Shown: positions 25,884 through 36,081 of the stretch, piece by piece
Numbering within the stretch: position 1 is the stretch's first letter
Layout: each line of letters begins with the position of its first letter
DNA from: Arthrobacter stackebrandtii
GTDB lineage: Bacteria > Actinomycetota > Actinomycetes > Actinomycetales > Micrococcaceae
Assembly (NCBI RefSeq): GCF_017876675.1
Contig: NZ_JAGIOI010000001.1
Span: 992,001-1,056,000, forward strand
Reading direction: 5' to 3'
Length of the DNA: 64,000 bases
The notes under the pieces: generated by a model
Told to the model about the DNA's origin: nothing
The model's database searches: none
What the model saw: the letters and a program-made list of their open reading frames with translations, nothing else
Program-made: the position numbers and the translations under genes

Positions 25884-26002
25884 CAAATCACCGCTTTTGG
25901 AGGATCATGGGCCTCATGAAGACCCTCCAAAAACAGCGGAAACTAGCGGCAAACAACGAAAGTGGAGAGTCAATCTGGAGAGTTTGTGGAGACTTTAAGG
26001 AC

Positions 26003-26026
26003 GAATGGCCCCTTTCGGGGCCATTC
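26003..26026 (+). terminator. Hairpin after the integrase
   Basis: A perfect stem, GAATGGCCCC / GGGGCCATTC with loop TTTC, lies 120 bp after the integrase stop. There is no T-run, so it may be a weak terminator or part of the att region. Confidence 0.5.
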
Positions 26027-26061
26027 TCACTTCCAAAATCCCTGTAAATCCGGGCTTTTTG

Positions 26062-26135
26062 GGCCCCCTATCAGATTCGAACTGATGACCCCCGCTTTAC
26101 AAGAGCGGTGCTCTGGCCAGCTGAGCTAAGGAGGC
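26062..26135 (-). tRNA. tRNA-Thr (anticodon TGT)
   Basis: It folds as a full cloverleaf on the minus strand. The acceptor is GCCTCCT with AGGGGGC, the D-arm GCTCAGCTGGCCAGAGC, the anticodon stem CCGCT/AGCGG with loop CTTGTAA (anticodon TGT, reading ACA), and the T-arm ATCAG-TTCGAAT-CTGAT. Its 3' end faces the integrase, so it is the likely attachment site of the island. The discriminator base reads C and CCA is not encoded, so the last acceptor bases could come from the element rather than the original chromosome. Confidence 0.93.
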
Positions 26136-26176
26136 AGACGCAATCAAGCGCTCCACAAGGCTACCGTAAGCGGGAA

Positions 26177-26228
26177 CAAAAAAGAAAACCGGCCCGTCCG
26201 GCGGCAGTGCCGCCCAACGGGCCGGTTT
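26177..26228 (-). terminator. Rho-independent terminator of the DsbA-like gene
   Basis: On the minus strand AAACCGGCCCGT pairs with ACGGGCCGGTTT around an inner GC-rich hairpin, followed by TTTTCTTTTTTG. It lies about 40 bp after the stop at 26268. Confidence 0.85.
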
Positions 26229-26267
26229 CGCGGGCCGGCTCCCTAGGGATCCAGACCTCAGTCGGCC

Positions 26268-27167
26268 TTACTTCTTGGCATCCAGGACGCGGGTCTTGAA
26301 GGCGTCGAACGACTCCTTCGAGGACCACTGCTCGCCGTCCATGAACACGGACGGGGTGCTGTTGATGCCGTGGTTGGAAGCCAGGGTGCTCGTGAAGTTC
26401 ACGTACGGGCGGTACGTCTTCGCGTCCACGCAGGAGCTGATGTCGGCCGCGCCGACCTCCTTCGCGTAGCCCACAAGCTTGGAGTTGCTCAGGCCCTTGG
26501 AGTTTTCCTGCGGCTGGTTCTGGAACAGCTTGTCCAGGAAGTCCTGGTACTTCTCCGGCGATTCCTCGGCAACGCAGACCGCGGCGGCAGCCGCACGCGA
26601 GGAGTAGTTGGTGCCCTGCGAGAAGCGGTCCAGGAAGCCCAGCGCACGGTACTCAAGCGTGATCTTCTTGTCCGTGGCCAGCTGCTTCAGCTCGGCGCCG
26701 TAGGTCTTCTCAAAGTCGCCGCAGAACGGGCACATGAAGTCGAAGTAGATCACGGTCTGGACGGGCTCGCCCTTGGCCGTGGCCTTGATGCCGATCTCGT
26801 CCAGGCCGGTCGCCGCTGTGGGCGCCGCCGTGGGGGGCGTTCCGGCGTCGGCAATGTCAACGGTCTTCACCGTGGTGGTGGGCGGAATCAACGCGCCGTT
26901 GGCACCGAAGGCCACACCGCCGTAGGCGTTCATGTTGCTGGAGACGGGGCCCGCGGCAGGAATGGGCTCATTGTTCTTCTGCGTGTTGATGACCACCAGG
27001 GCGATGATGACAACAATGGCCAGCGCGGAGGCCAAGACGCCGCCGCGGATCAGCCAGGAGTTGCGCTTTTCCTTTTTCAGCTGGGCCTCGCGCAGCTTCT
27101 TCGCGGTCTCGCGGGCCTGCGCGGTCCGCTCTGCCTTGGTCAGGCGTGGTTCGTTCTTGGAGCTCAT
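26268..27167 (-). CDS. Membrane-anchored DsbA-family thiol oxidoreductase
   Basis: A 299-residue protein. A charged N-terminal 37 residues (with KKLREAQLKKEKR) precede a single membrane anchor, GGVLASALAIVVIIALVVIN. A linker rich in Pro, Thr and Ala leads to a thioredoxin-fold domain from about residue 125. The active site is C146-P-F-C149 in YFDFMCPFCGDF, and the cis-proline is in NSTPSVFMDG. Such proteins form or isomerise disulphides in exported proteins outside the membrane; an extra Cys pair (AVCVAEE and SSCVDAK) is usual in actinobacterial members. It is transcribed alone, with a strong terminator. Fold and location are sure; the substrate is unknown. Confidence 0.88.
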   Translation of the reverse strand: MSSKNEPRLTKAERTAQARETAKKLREAQLKKEKRNSWLIRGGVLASALAIVVIIALVVINTQKNNEPIPAAGPVSSNMNAYGGVAFGANGALIPPTTTVKTVDIADAGTPPTAAPTAATGLDEIGIKATAKGEPVQTVIYFDFMCPFCGDFEKTYGAELKQLATDKKITLEYRALGFLDRFSQGTNYSSRAAAAAVCVAEESPEKYQDFLDKLFQNQPQENSKGLSNSKLVGYAKEVGAADISSCVDAKTYRPYVNFTSTLASNHGINSTPSVFMDGEQWSSKESFDAFKTRVLDAKK

Positions 27168-27226
27168 AATTCCTCAAGTCATTGGGCAAGAAAAAAGCCG
27201 TCCACCGGCGAGTTCCAGATCATCTT

Positions 27227-27328
27227 ATGGGAGAAACCTTGGAGAACGCCGAAAAGTTGGGCATCCCGGATCGTTACCTCTTATATGACGGCATTTACAC
27301 CCCACCGGCTAAGCTGGCAGCAACCTGA
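27227..27328 (+). CDS. Possible 33-residue peptide upstream of otsA
   Basis: A short frame, ATG to TGA, reads MGETLENAEKLGIPDRYLLY then DGIYTPPAKLAAT. Its composition is protein-like and it lies 23 bp before the otsA start. It may be a leader or a conserved small protein, but there is no ribosome binding site of quality. Low confidence. Confidence 0.25.
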   Translation: MGETLENAEKLGIPDRYLLYDGIYTPPAKLAAT

Positions 27329-27351
27329 GACCTAATCAATGGGAGTTGCAC

Positions 27352-28799
<1,448 letters not shown>

Positions 28800-28803
<4 letters not shown>

Positions 28804-29579
28804 CCCTGGCACCCGAACTCCGCGACGCCCTCGCCGCCCTGGCCCGGACCCCGCAGCTGCTGCTGGCCCTGGACTTTGACGGCACCATGGCACCCATCGT
28901 CTCGCGCGCCGGCGACGCCCGCCCCCTCCCCCGCTCCGCCGCGGCCCTGCAGGCCTTCACGGAACTGCCAGGCACGACGACGGCGCTCGTCTCCGGGCGC
29001 GCGCTGGCCAGTTTGCGGGAGGCCGCCACACCGCCGGCACCGACACTTTTGGTCGGCAGCCACGGGGCGGAAAGCTGGTGGGGGCCGGACTCCCCCGCCC
29101 TGGAGCTGACCGTGTCCCAACAGGCGGCGCTGGACGAGGCCCGCACCAGCGTGGCCGTGGCAGTCGGGGCAAACCCGGGCACCCTGGCGGAGCACAAGCC
29201 CGCCGGGGTGGTGCTGCACTACCGGCTGGCCGAGGCGGAGCACGCACGCAACGCGGTCGAGCATGTCCTGAAGACGCTGGGAAACCACCCGGGGCTGCAC
29301 ATCAGCACGGGGAAGATGGTGCTGGAGATCTCGGCCATCAAGGCCGACAAGGGCCAGAGCCTCACGGCGCTGCGGGAGTTCTGCGGCGCCACGGCCGTGT
29401 TCTTTGCCGGCGACGACGTCACGGACGAGCACGCCTTTTTGGCACTGCAGCCCGGCGACCTCGGCATCAAGGTGGGCCCGGGCACCACGGCGGCGCCGCA
29501 CCGGATCGAAACCCCGGACGACCTCCCCGAAGTCCTGGAATTCCTCCTGCAAGCCCGCCAGGCATTCCTCACCACCTAA
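28800..29579 (+). CDS. otsB: Trehalose-6-phosphate phosphatase
   Basis: A 259-residue HAD-type phosphatase that removes phosphate from trehalose-6-phosphate. The nucleophile motif is LDFDGTMAP with D25 and D27. Motif II is TALVSGR, and the metal-binding motif is FAGDDVTDEHAF near residue 205, preceded by SAIKADKGQSL with its lysine. The start ATG overlaps the otsA stop, so the pair is translationally coupled. I prefer this start to in-frame alternatives upstream because of the overlap and because the family begins just before the DxDGT motif. Confidence 0.95.
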
Positions 29580-29611
29580 CCCTCACCACCTAACGCGTAC
29601 CACCCACCTTC

Positions 29612-29697
29612 CGACGCTGTCGCAGCAATGGCCGGCTTTTCCCCGACGCTGTCGCAGCAATGACCGGTTTTTCCCAAACGCGGTCGCAGCTGTTGGC
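29612..29697 (+). repeat. Interspersed repeat cluster (GACGCTGTCGCAGCAATG family)
   Basis: Two good units (CGACGCTGTCGCAGCAATG at 29612-29630 and 29644-29662) and a decayed third lie directly after otsB. Each is followed by a CCGG-TTTTTCCC-like spacer. The same unit occurs at 34131-34269 and 35885-35940. Confidence 0.8.
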
Positions 29698-29782
29698 TAA
29701 ACTCGGACGCGGCGGCAGCTCCTGCCGCCAAGACCGAACCCGGCACCACCACGCCACGCCACCGCCGTCGAAAGGCCCCGCC

Positions 29783-31009
29783 ATGCCAACAACCCTGATC
29801 CGCAACGTCCGGCCGTGGGGCGGGGAGCCCAGCGACGTCACCGTGGCGGGCGAAACCATCGCCGCCGTCACCGCGCACGAGCCGGGCTCCGCCGTCGTGC
29901 CTGCCGAAGGGACCACCGTGGTGGAAGGGCGGGGCCGGCTGCTGCTGCCGAGCTTCTCCGACGTCCACGTGCACCTGGACTCCACCCGACTGGGCCTGCC
30001 GTTCCGCGAACACACGGGCGCGCCCGGCGTGTGGGGCATGATGCTCAACGACCGCAACAACTGGCGCCACGCGGAGGCCTGCATCGATGAGCGGGTGGAG
30101 ACCACGCTGCGGATGATGATTGAGCGCGGCACCACCCGGGTCCGCAGTTACGCGCAGGTGGACGTGGACTGCGGCCTGGAGCGCTTCGAGGCCGTCGCCG
30201 CCGCCCGCGAGACGCACCGGGGGCGGGCGGACGTGCAGATCATCGCGTTCCCGCAGGCCGGGCTGCTCCTGGAGGACGGCTCCGCGGCCATGCTGGAGGA
30301 GGCGCTGAAGGCCGGGGCGGACGTGGTGGGCGGGATCGACCCCTGCTCCCTGGACCGCGACCCCGTGCGCCACCTGGACATCGTGTTCGGCCTCGCCGAG
30401 AAGTACCAGCTCCCCGTGGACATCCACCTGCACGAGCCCGGCGAGCTGGGCCATTTCAGTGCCTCCCTCATTGCCGAACGCACCCGGGCGCTGGGCATGC
30501 AGGGCCTGGTCACCATCTCCCACGGCTACCCGCTGTGGAGCGTCAGCGAGGCACACACCCGATCCCTCATTGAGACCTGGGCGGAGCTGGACATTTCGAC
30601 GGCGACCGTCGCCCCCGCGGGCCCGCACCAGCTCCCGCTTGCCAGGCTGGCGGAGGCCGGCGTCCGGGTGGGCCTGGGCGAGGACGGCCAGCGCGACTAC
30701 TGGTCCCCGTACGGCAACGCCGACATGCTGGACCGCACCTGGCAGCTGGCCTTCGCCAACGGCTTCCGCGCCGACGAGCTCATTGGGCACGCCGCCGCCG
30801 TGGCCACCATGGGCGGTGCTGCCATCCTTGACCGTTCCCTGCCCAGGCTGCGCTCAGCCGCCGACCGCCCCGGAACCCAGGTGTCCGACGTCGCAAGTTT
30901 CATCCTGGTCCCCGGCGACAGTGTTGCGGCCGCCGTCATGGACCGGCCGGCGGACCGGACAGTGCTGCACCGCGGGCGGGTGGTGGCGGACCAGCTGGCG
31001 CTGGTGTAG
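29783..31009 (+). CDS. Amidohydrolase, cytosine-deaminase-like
   Basis: 408 residues from the ATG at 29783 (GAAAGG nine bases upstream). Metal-binding motif HVHLD (H62, H64) opens the TIM-barrel site after the beta-sandwich N-terminus (LIRNVRPWGGEPSDVTVAGE). Later metal or substrate residues are in VDIHLHEPGELGHF, TISHGYPLWSV and VRVGLGEDGQRDYW. The layout is that of the CodA/cytosine deaminase branch of the amidohydrolase superfamily, acting on a cyclic amide or amidine. It is not exactly CodA, so the substrate is uncertain: cytosine, creatinine-like or isoguanine-like compounds are all possible. It stands alone between two repeat-rich gaps. Confidence 0.8.
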   Translation: MPTTLIRNVRPWGGEPSDVTVAGETIAAVTAHEPGSAVVPAEGTTVVEGRGRLLLPSFSDVHVHLDSTRLGLPFREHTGAPGVWGMMLNDRNNWRHAEACIDERVETTLRMMIERGTTRVRSYAQVDVDCGLERFEAVAAARETHRGRADVQIIAFPQAGLLLEDGSAAMLEEALKAGADVVGGIDPCSLDRDPVRHLDIVFGLAEKYQLPVDIHLHEPGELGHFSASLIAERTRALGMQGLVTISHGYPLWSVSEAHTRSLIETWAELDISTATVAPAGPHQLPLARLAEAGVRVGLGEDGQRDYWSPYGNADMLDRTWQLAFANGFRADELIGHAAAVATMGGAAILDRSLPRLRSAADRPGTQVSDVASFILVPGDSVAAAVMDRPADRTVLHRGRVVADQLALV

Positions 31010-31050
31010 CGGCCCCGATGTCCGCATGCTGGGCGAAAGCGGCCCGTGAG

Positions 31051-31078
31051 TTGGAACACGCAGAAAATGTGTCATACT
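31051..31078 (+). promoter_or_regulatory. Likely promoter of the sugar-ABC ATPase gene
   Basis: TTGGAA (31051-31056), a 16-base gap and CATACT (31073-31078) lie about 110 bp before the GTG start. The downstream leader is unusually long for a single gene. Confidence 0.45.
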
Positions 31079-31186
31079 TCATAGGTCAGCTCACAAACTG
31101 CCTCGGTGGTTTGCGGCCTGGTGAAAGAAACAACCATTCACAACGGATCGTTCGGCACGTACCTGCCGATGAAGGGATTTATTGCT

Positions 31187-32287
<1,101 letters not shown>

Positions 32288-32318
32288 TTCGCGGCCTCGC
32301 TTGTCGAGACCTTGCAAG

Positions 32319-32369
32319 GCGCGGCTGCCTGTTGGATTTTTCCAGCAGGCAGCCGCGCTTCACTTTTTT
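32319..32369 (+). terminator. Rho-independent terminator
   Basis: A strong hairpin (GCGCGGCTGCCTG and its complement, 32319-32358) is followed by CACTTTTTTG. It lies 31 bp after the ABC ATPase stop. Confidence 0.93.
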
Positions 32370-32740
32370 GCCCGGCTTTACCGTTTGGCCCGGCTTTCCG
32401 TTTTGCCAGGCCGCCGGCAGGCCGCAGGCCGTCCGCGGGCCGCCTTGTGCCTAACCAGAGGCCACCTTGTGCCTGCTAATGGACCGCCTGCACCGGTCCG
32501 CGGGCCGGGACTTTGAACATGCGCACGCCGGGGTTCCTCGCTGGCGCAGCCATGATGGTGGCGCACGCGCAGGGGGCTTCGCCGGCGCATGTCCAAAGTC
32601 TGCCTCCGGCATGCGCCACGCCGGCGTCCCCACGCGCGCATGTCCGAAGTCGCCCTCCGGTATGCGCCCCGCTGCGACGCTGCCGTGCGCATGACGCGCC
32701 GACAATCCACCAGCGCCACTTTTAAGGGAGAATTTGAAGC
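32370..32740. other. Intergenic region with a short direct repeat
   Basis: No gene. Two near-identical 35-bp units, starting GCATGTCC(A/G)AAGTC, occur at 32587-32621 and 32638-32672. A shorter related piece (GACTTTGAACATGCGC) lies at about 32510. The rest is GC-rich and featureless. AAGGGAGAA at about 32725 is the ribosome binding site of the next gene. Confidence 0.6.
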
Positions 32741-34108
32741 ATGACTGAACAACCAGGCGCCAAGTGGAACCACGAGCCCACCGACTTTGACCAGATCGGC
32801 AAGCTGCCGCGCGATTCCGCAGCACCGGCCGCCGTGCTGGGCTCGCTGAACATCACCGCAGCAGCCGCCGACCCCGGCCTGCTGGACCTGCCCTGGCACA
32901 TCCGGCTCGAGGACTGGCCGGCTGCGAACCTTGCCGCACTCCCCCGCGGCATCTCGCGCCACATTGTGCGCTTCGCCCACCTGGACGGCTCCGTCATCGC
33001 CATCAAGGAAACGTCCGAGCACGTGGCCCGCCACGAGTACCACATGCTGCGCAAGCTCGCCCGCCTGGACGTGCCCTGCGTGGAGCCGGTCGCCGTCATC
33101 ACCGGCCGCACCACGCCGGAAGGCGCACCGCTGGACCCCGTGCTCGTCACCCGGCACCTGAAGTTCTCCCTGCCCTACCGCGCCCTGTTCTCACAGAAGC
33201 TGCGCCGCGACACCCTCACCCGTCTCATCGACGCCCAGGCCCTGCTGCTGGTGCGCCTGCACCTGGTGGGCTTCTACTGGGGCGATGTCTCCCTCTCCAA
33301 CACCTTGTTCCGCCGCGATGCCGGAGCCTTCGCCGCCTACCTCGTCGATGCCGAAACCGGCGAGCTCTACCCGGACCTGTCCACAGGCCAGCGCGAATAC
33401 GACCTCGAAATCGCCCGCGTCAACATCGCCGGCGAACTCATGGACCTCCTCGAGGGCGGGCTCATCGAGGACAAGGTGGACCCCGTCGCCACCAGCGAAC
33501 TCATCATGGAAAGCTACCGCCGCCTCTGGGCCGAGCTGACCGAGAAGGAGTCCTTCGAGCTGGAGGACCGTTGGCGCGTGGGCGCCCGCATCCGCCGCCT
33601 GAACGAACTCGGCTTCGACGTCGAGGAGTACGCCATCAAGACCACCCCCGACGGCTCCACCATCCAGCTCCAGCCCAAGGTGGTCGACGCCGGACACCAC
33701 CAGCGCCGCCTGCTCCGCCTAACGGGGATCGACGCCCAGGAGAACCAGGCCCGGCGCCTGCTCAACGACATGGACTCCTTCCGCGCCGACTCCGGCACCA
33801 CCGTGGATGAGGAAATCAGCGCCCACAACTGGGTCAGCTCCATCTTCGAACCCATCGTCCGGGCCATCCCACGCGAGCTCGGCGGCAAGCTGGAACCGGC
33901 CGAAGTGGTCCACGAGGTCCTCGAGCACCGCTGGTACAAGTCCAAGGACGAGGAACGCAATGTGCCCCTGGCCGAGGCCGTCCAGTCCTACGTGGACAAC
34001 ATCCTGCGCTACCGCCGCGACGAGGATGCCATCATGCTCAGCACCGACACCGAGACGATCAAGATGCTCGAGGGCGGGGTCCTCCCCGACGCCGCCTTCG
34101 AAGACTGA
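32741..34108 (+). CDS. DUF4032 protein with kinase-like fold
   Basis: A 455-residue protein of the actinobacterial DUF4032 family. The N-terminal half resembles the lipopolysaccharide-kinase/aminoglycoside-kinase fold: VIAIKETSEHVARHEY gives the ATP-binding lysine and helix, and LHLVGFYWGDVSLSNTLF matches the catalytic H-x-D-x-x-x-x-N type loop (G-D-V-S-L-S-N). AYLVDAETGELY supplies a DFG-like metal aspartate. The C-terminal part (ISAHNWVSSIFEPIVRAIPR) is the DUF4032 domain. It is probably cytosolic, with no known substrate; some relatives are linked to cell-envelope or stress functions. The start is preceded by AAGGGAGAA. The kinase role is inferred. Confidence 0.82.
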   Translation: MTEQPGAKWNHEPTDFDQIGKLPRDSAAPAAVLGSLNITAAAADPGLLDLPWHIRLEDWPAANLAALPRGISRHIVRFAHLDGSVIAIKETSEHVARHEYHMLRKLARLDVPCVEPVAVITGRTTPEGAPLDPVLVTRHLKFSLPYRALFSQKLRRDTLTRLIDAQALLLVRLHLVGFYWGDVSLSNTLFRRDAGAFAAYLVDAETGELYPDLSTGQREYDLEIARVNIAGELMDLLEGGLIEDKVDPVATSELIMESYRRLWAELTEKESFELEDRWRVGARIRRLNELGFDVEEYAIKTTPDGSTIQLQPKVVDAGHHQRRLLRLTGIDAQENQARRLLNDMDSFRADSGTTVDEEISAHNWVSSIFEPIVRAIPRELGGKLEPAEVVHEVLEHRWYKSKDEERNVPLAEAVQSYVDNILRYRRDEDAIMLSTDTETIKMLEGGVLPDAAFED

Positions 34109-34130
34109 CCCCGCCGCCGGCCCCTCTTTC

Positions 34131-34269
34131 CCGATGCTGTCGCACCATTGGCCGCTTTTCCCTCGACGCCGTCGCAGCAATGCCCGGTTTTCGGTCGACG
34201 CTGTCGCACCCTGCGCCAAGCGGTGCGACAGCGTCCGTGAATAATCAACCATTGCTGCGACAGCGTCCC
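34131..34269. repeat. Interspersed repeat cluster, both orientations
   Basis: Three plus-strand units (CGATGCTGTCGCACCATTGG, CGACGCCGTCGCAGCAATGC, CGACGCTGTCGCACC) are followed by two minus-strand units (GGTGCGACAGCG, CATTGCTGCGACAGCG). The central pair forms a hairpin with loop CTGCGCCAAGC. It lies between two convergent genes (the DUF4032 gene and glcD) and may act as a bidirectional transcription end. Confidence 0.75.
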
Positions 34270-34350
34270 TTGCGGGCGCCGGATGGCACAGGTAGGATCG
34301 GGCGACGGCGTCCCGTCGGGCCCCGGCCGCGTGCCCTTGGGCGCGGGCGT

Positions 34351-35745
34351 TCAGGGGCGGGCGGGGATGGCCTTGCCCGGGTTGAGGATCCCCTGCGGGT
34401 CGAACAGTTCCTTGATGCGCCGCTGCAGCTCCAGCACGTCCTCGGCCTGCTCCAGCGGCAGCCACCGCAGCTTGTACTGCCCGATCCCGTGCTCGCCCGT
34501 AATCGTGCCCCCCAGCTCCAGCGCCTTGGCCACCGACTCGTCCAGCGCCGCATTCAACGCTGCAATCCCGGCCGGCTCAAACGTGGGCACCGAGAACGTG
34601 GGGTGCAGGTTGCCGTCGCCGGCATGCGCGATCACCTGCAGGTCCACCCCGTGCCGCACCGCCATCTCGCCCAGCGCCGTAATGTAATGCACCAGCTGCG
34701 AGCGCGGCACCGCCACGTCCTCCCCCACCCGGTTCTCCGCGTCCACGTCCAGCCCTCGGTTGTTGCGCCGCAGATCCACCAGCCGCCGTGCCTCCTCCGG
34801 GTCTTCCCGGCTGACGGTGCCGCCCAGTTTTTCAAGTTCGACGGCGGCCACCGCCTCTTCCGCTTCTGCCGCCAGCCCGTCGAACTGGATCAAAAGTAGC
34901 GCGGTGCCCCGTTGGGAGAGGTTGCTGCCGTTGCGGAAGTCGAGTTCCTCCAGGGCCTGGCCGTCCATGAGCTCCAGGATGCACGGCTGCACGCGGGCGG
35001 CGCCCAGCGCCAGCACGCCGGCGGCGGCCTGCTGCACCGAGGGGAAGAATACGGCGAGCGTCCGGACAATGGTGGGCAGGTATTTCAGCCGCACGGTTGC
35101 CCCGACTACGATGCCCAGCGTCCCCTCCGAACCCACAAACAGGCTGGTCAAGTCGTAGCCGGCGACACCCTTGAATGTGCGGTGCCCCGTGGTGATGAGC
35201 GATCCGTCTGCCATGACCACGTCCAGCGACAGCACGGCATCTCGGGTCACCCCGTACTTGGCGCAGCGCAGCCCGCCGGCGTTTGTGGCGATGTTTCCGC
35301 CGATCGTGGAGATCTTGTAGCTGGCCGGATCCGGCGCAAACATCAACCCGTGCGCTGCAATGGCGGTGTTGAGGTCGCCGTTGATGACTCCCGGTTCCAC
35401 CCGCGCGATCTCGTCGGCAGGGTTGATCTCCAGGATATGGTTCATGCGTGTTAAATTAAGCACTACGCAACCGGCGGTGGCATGGGCGCCGCCGGAGACG
35501 CCGGTGCCGGCACCCCGCGTCACGAGGGAAACTTTGTGGGAGGCCGCGGCACGCACCACGGACTGGACCTGCTCCACCGACTCCGCCCACACCACGGCCA
35601 GGGGCAGCTGGAAGTCAGTCACCGGCCCCTGGTCAATGGCGAACGTCTGCAGGTCACCGCCGTCAACGCTGACCTGGTCCACGCGCAGCACCGCCCGCAA
35701 CTCCGCCAGAAATTCCCCGCCCGGCCCGATTTCCTGTTCAGCCAT
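34351..35745 (-). CDS. glcD: FAD-linked oxidase, glycolate/D-lactate dehydrogenase type
   Basis: 464 residues from the ATG at 35745 (a TTG nine bases earlier is also in frame). The N-terminal PCMH-type FAD-binding fold shows SLVTRGAGTGVSGGA, RVEPGV, APDPASYKISTIGGNIATNA and GYDLTSLFVGSEGTLG. The C-terminal FAD-oxidase domain ends with VIAHAGDGNLHPTF, TGEHGIGQYKLRWL and the conserved FDPQGILNPGKAI. This is the GlcD/LDH family, oxidising a 2-hydroxy acid such as glycolate or D-lactate. No glcE or glcF is adjacent, so D-lactate dehydrogenase or 2-hydroxyglutarate dehydrogenase are equally possible. Confidence 0.88.
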   Translation of the reverse strand: MAEQEIGPGGEFLAELRAVLRVDQVSVDGGDLQTFAIDQGPVTDFQLPLAVVWAESVEQVQSVVRAAASHKVSLVTRGAGTGVSGGAHATAGCVVLNLTRMNHILEINPADEIARVEPGVINGDLNTAIAAHGLMFAPDPASYKISTIGGNIATNAGGLRCAKYGVTRDAVLSLDVVMADGSLITTGHRTFKGVAGYDLTSLFVGSEGTLGIVVGATVRLKYLPTIVRTLAVFFPSVQQAAAGVLALGAARVQPCILELMDGQALEELDFRNGSNLSQRGTALLLIQFDGLAAEAEEAVAAVELEKLGGTVSREDPEEARRLVDLRRNNRGLDVDAENRVGEDVAVPRSQLVHYITALGEMAVRHGVDLQVIAHAGDGNLHPTFSVPTFEPAGIAALNAALDESVAKALELGGTITGEHGIGQYKLRWLPLEQAEDVLELQRRIKELFDPQGILNPGKAIPARP

Positions 35746-35884
35746 GTCCTGCAAGCCCTTCCCACGTCCTCGATTGCAGCTTCCAGTCTATGGTGGCCGG
35801 CAGCCGGGCACCCATGCGCGGGCACGCGGCCGCGCCCCGAGGCGGCAACCGGAAACAACGGTCCGCCGGCGTTTTTTCACAACC

Positions 35885-35940
35885 CGCCATTGCTGCGCTG
35901 GCGTCGGGGAAAAAGCAACCATTGCTGCGACAGCGTCGGA
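35885..35940 (-). repeat. Interspersed repeat cluster, two units
   Basis: Two minus-strand units, CCATTGCTGCGCTGGCGTCG and CCATTGCTGCGACAGCGTCG, lie in the gap between glcD and the amylase-family gene. A third cluster of the family. Confidence 0.75.
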
Positions 35941-36081
35941 GAGGAGGGAACAGGTCGAAGAGAACGCGGAGACGGGGAGAAGGAGAATCGGAGAGGGGCG
36001 CCGGCGGGCACCGGCGAGCGGGCCGGCGGGCGCCGCCGGCGGGTGCCGGCGGGCGCGGGCCGGGAATCTAGCGGGAGAAAA

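Noticed and set aside
26370-27335. 321-codon plus-strand frame opposite the DsbA-like gene
   Set aside because: Antisense shadow of a clear gene in high-GC DNA.
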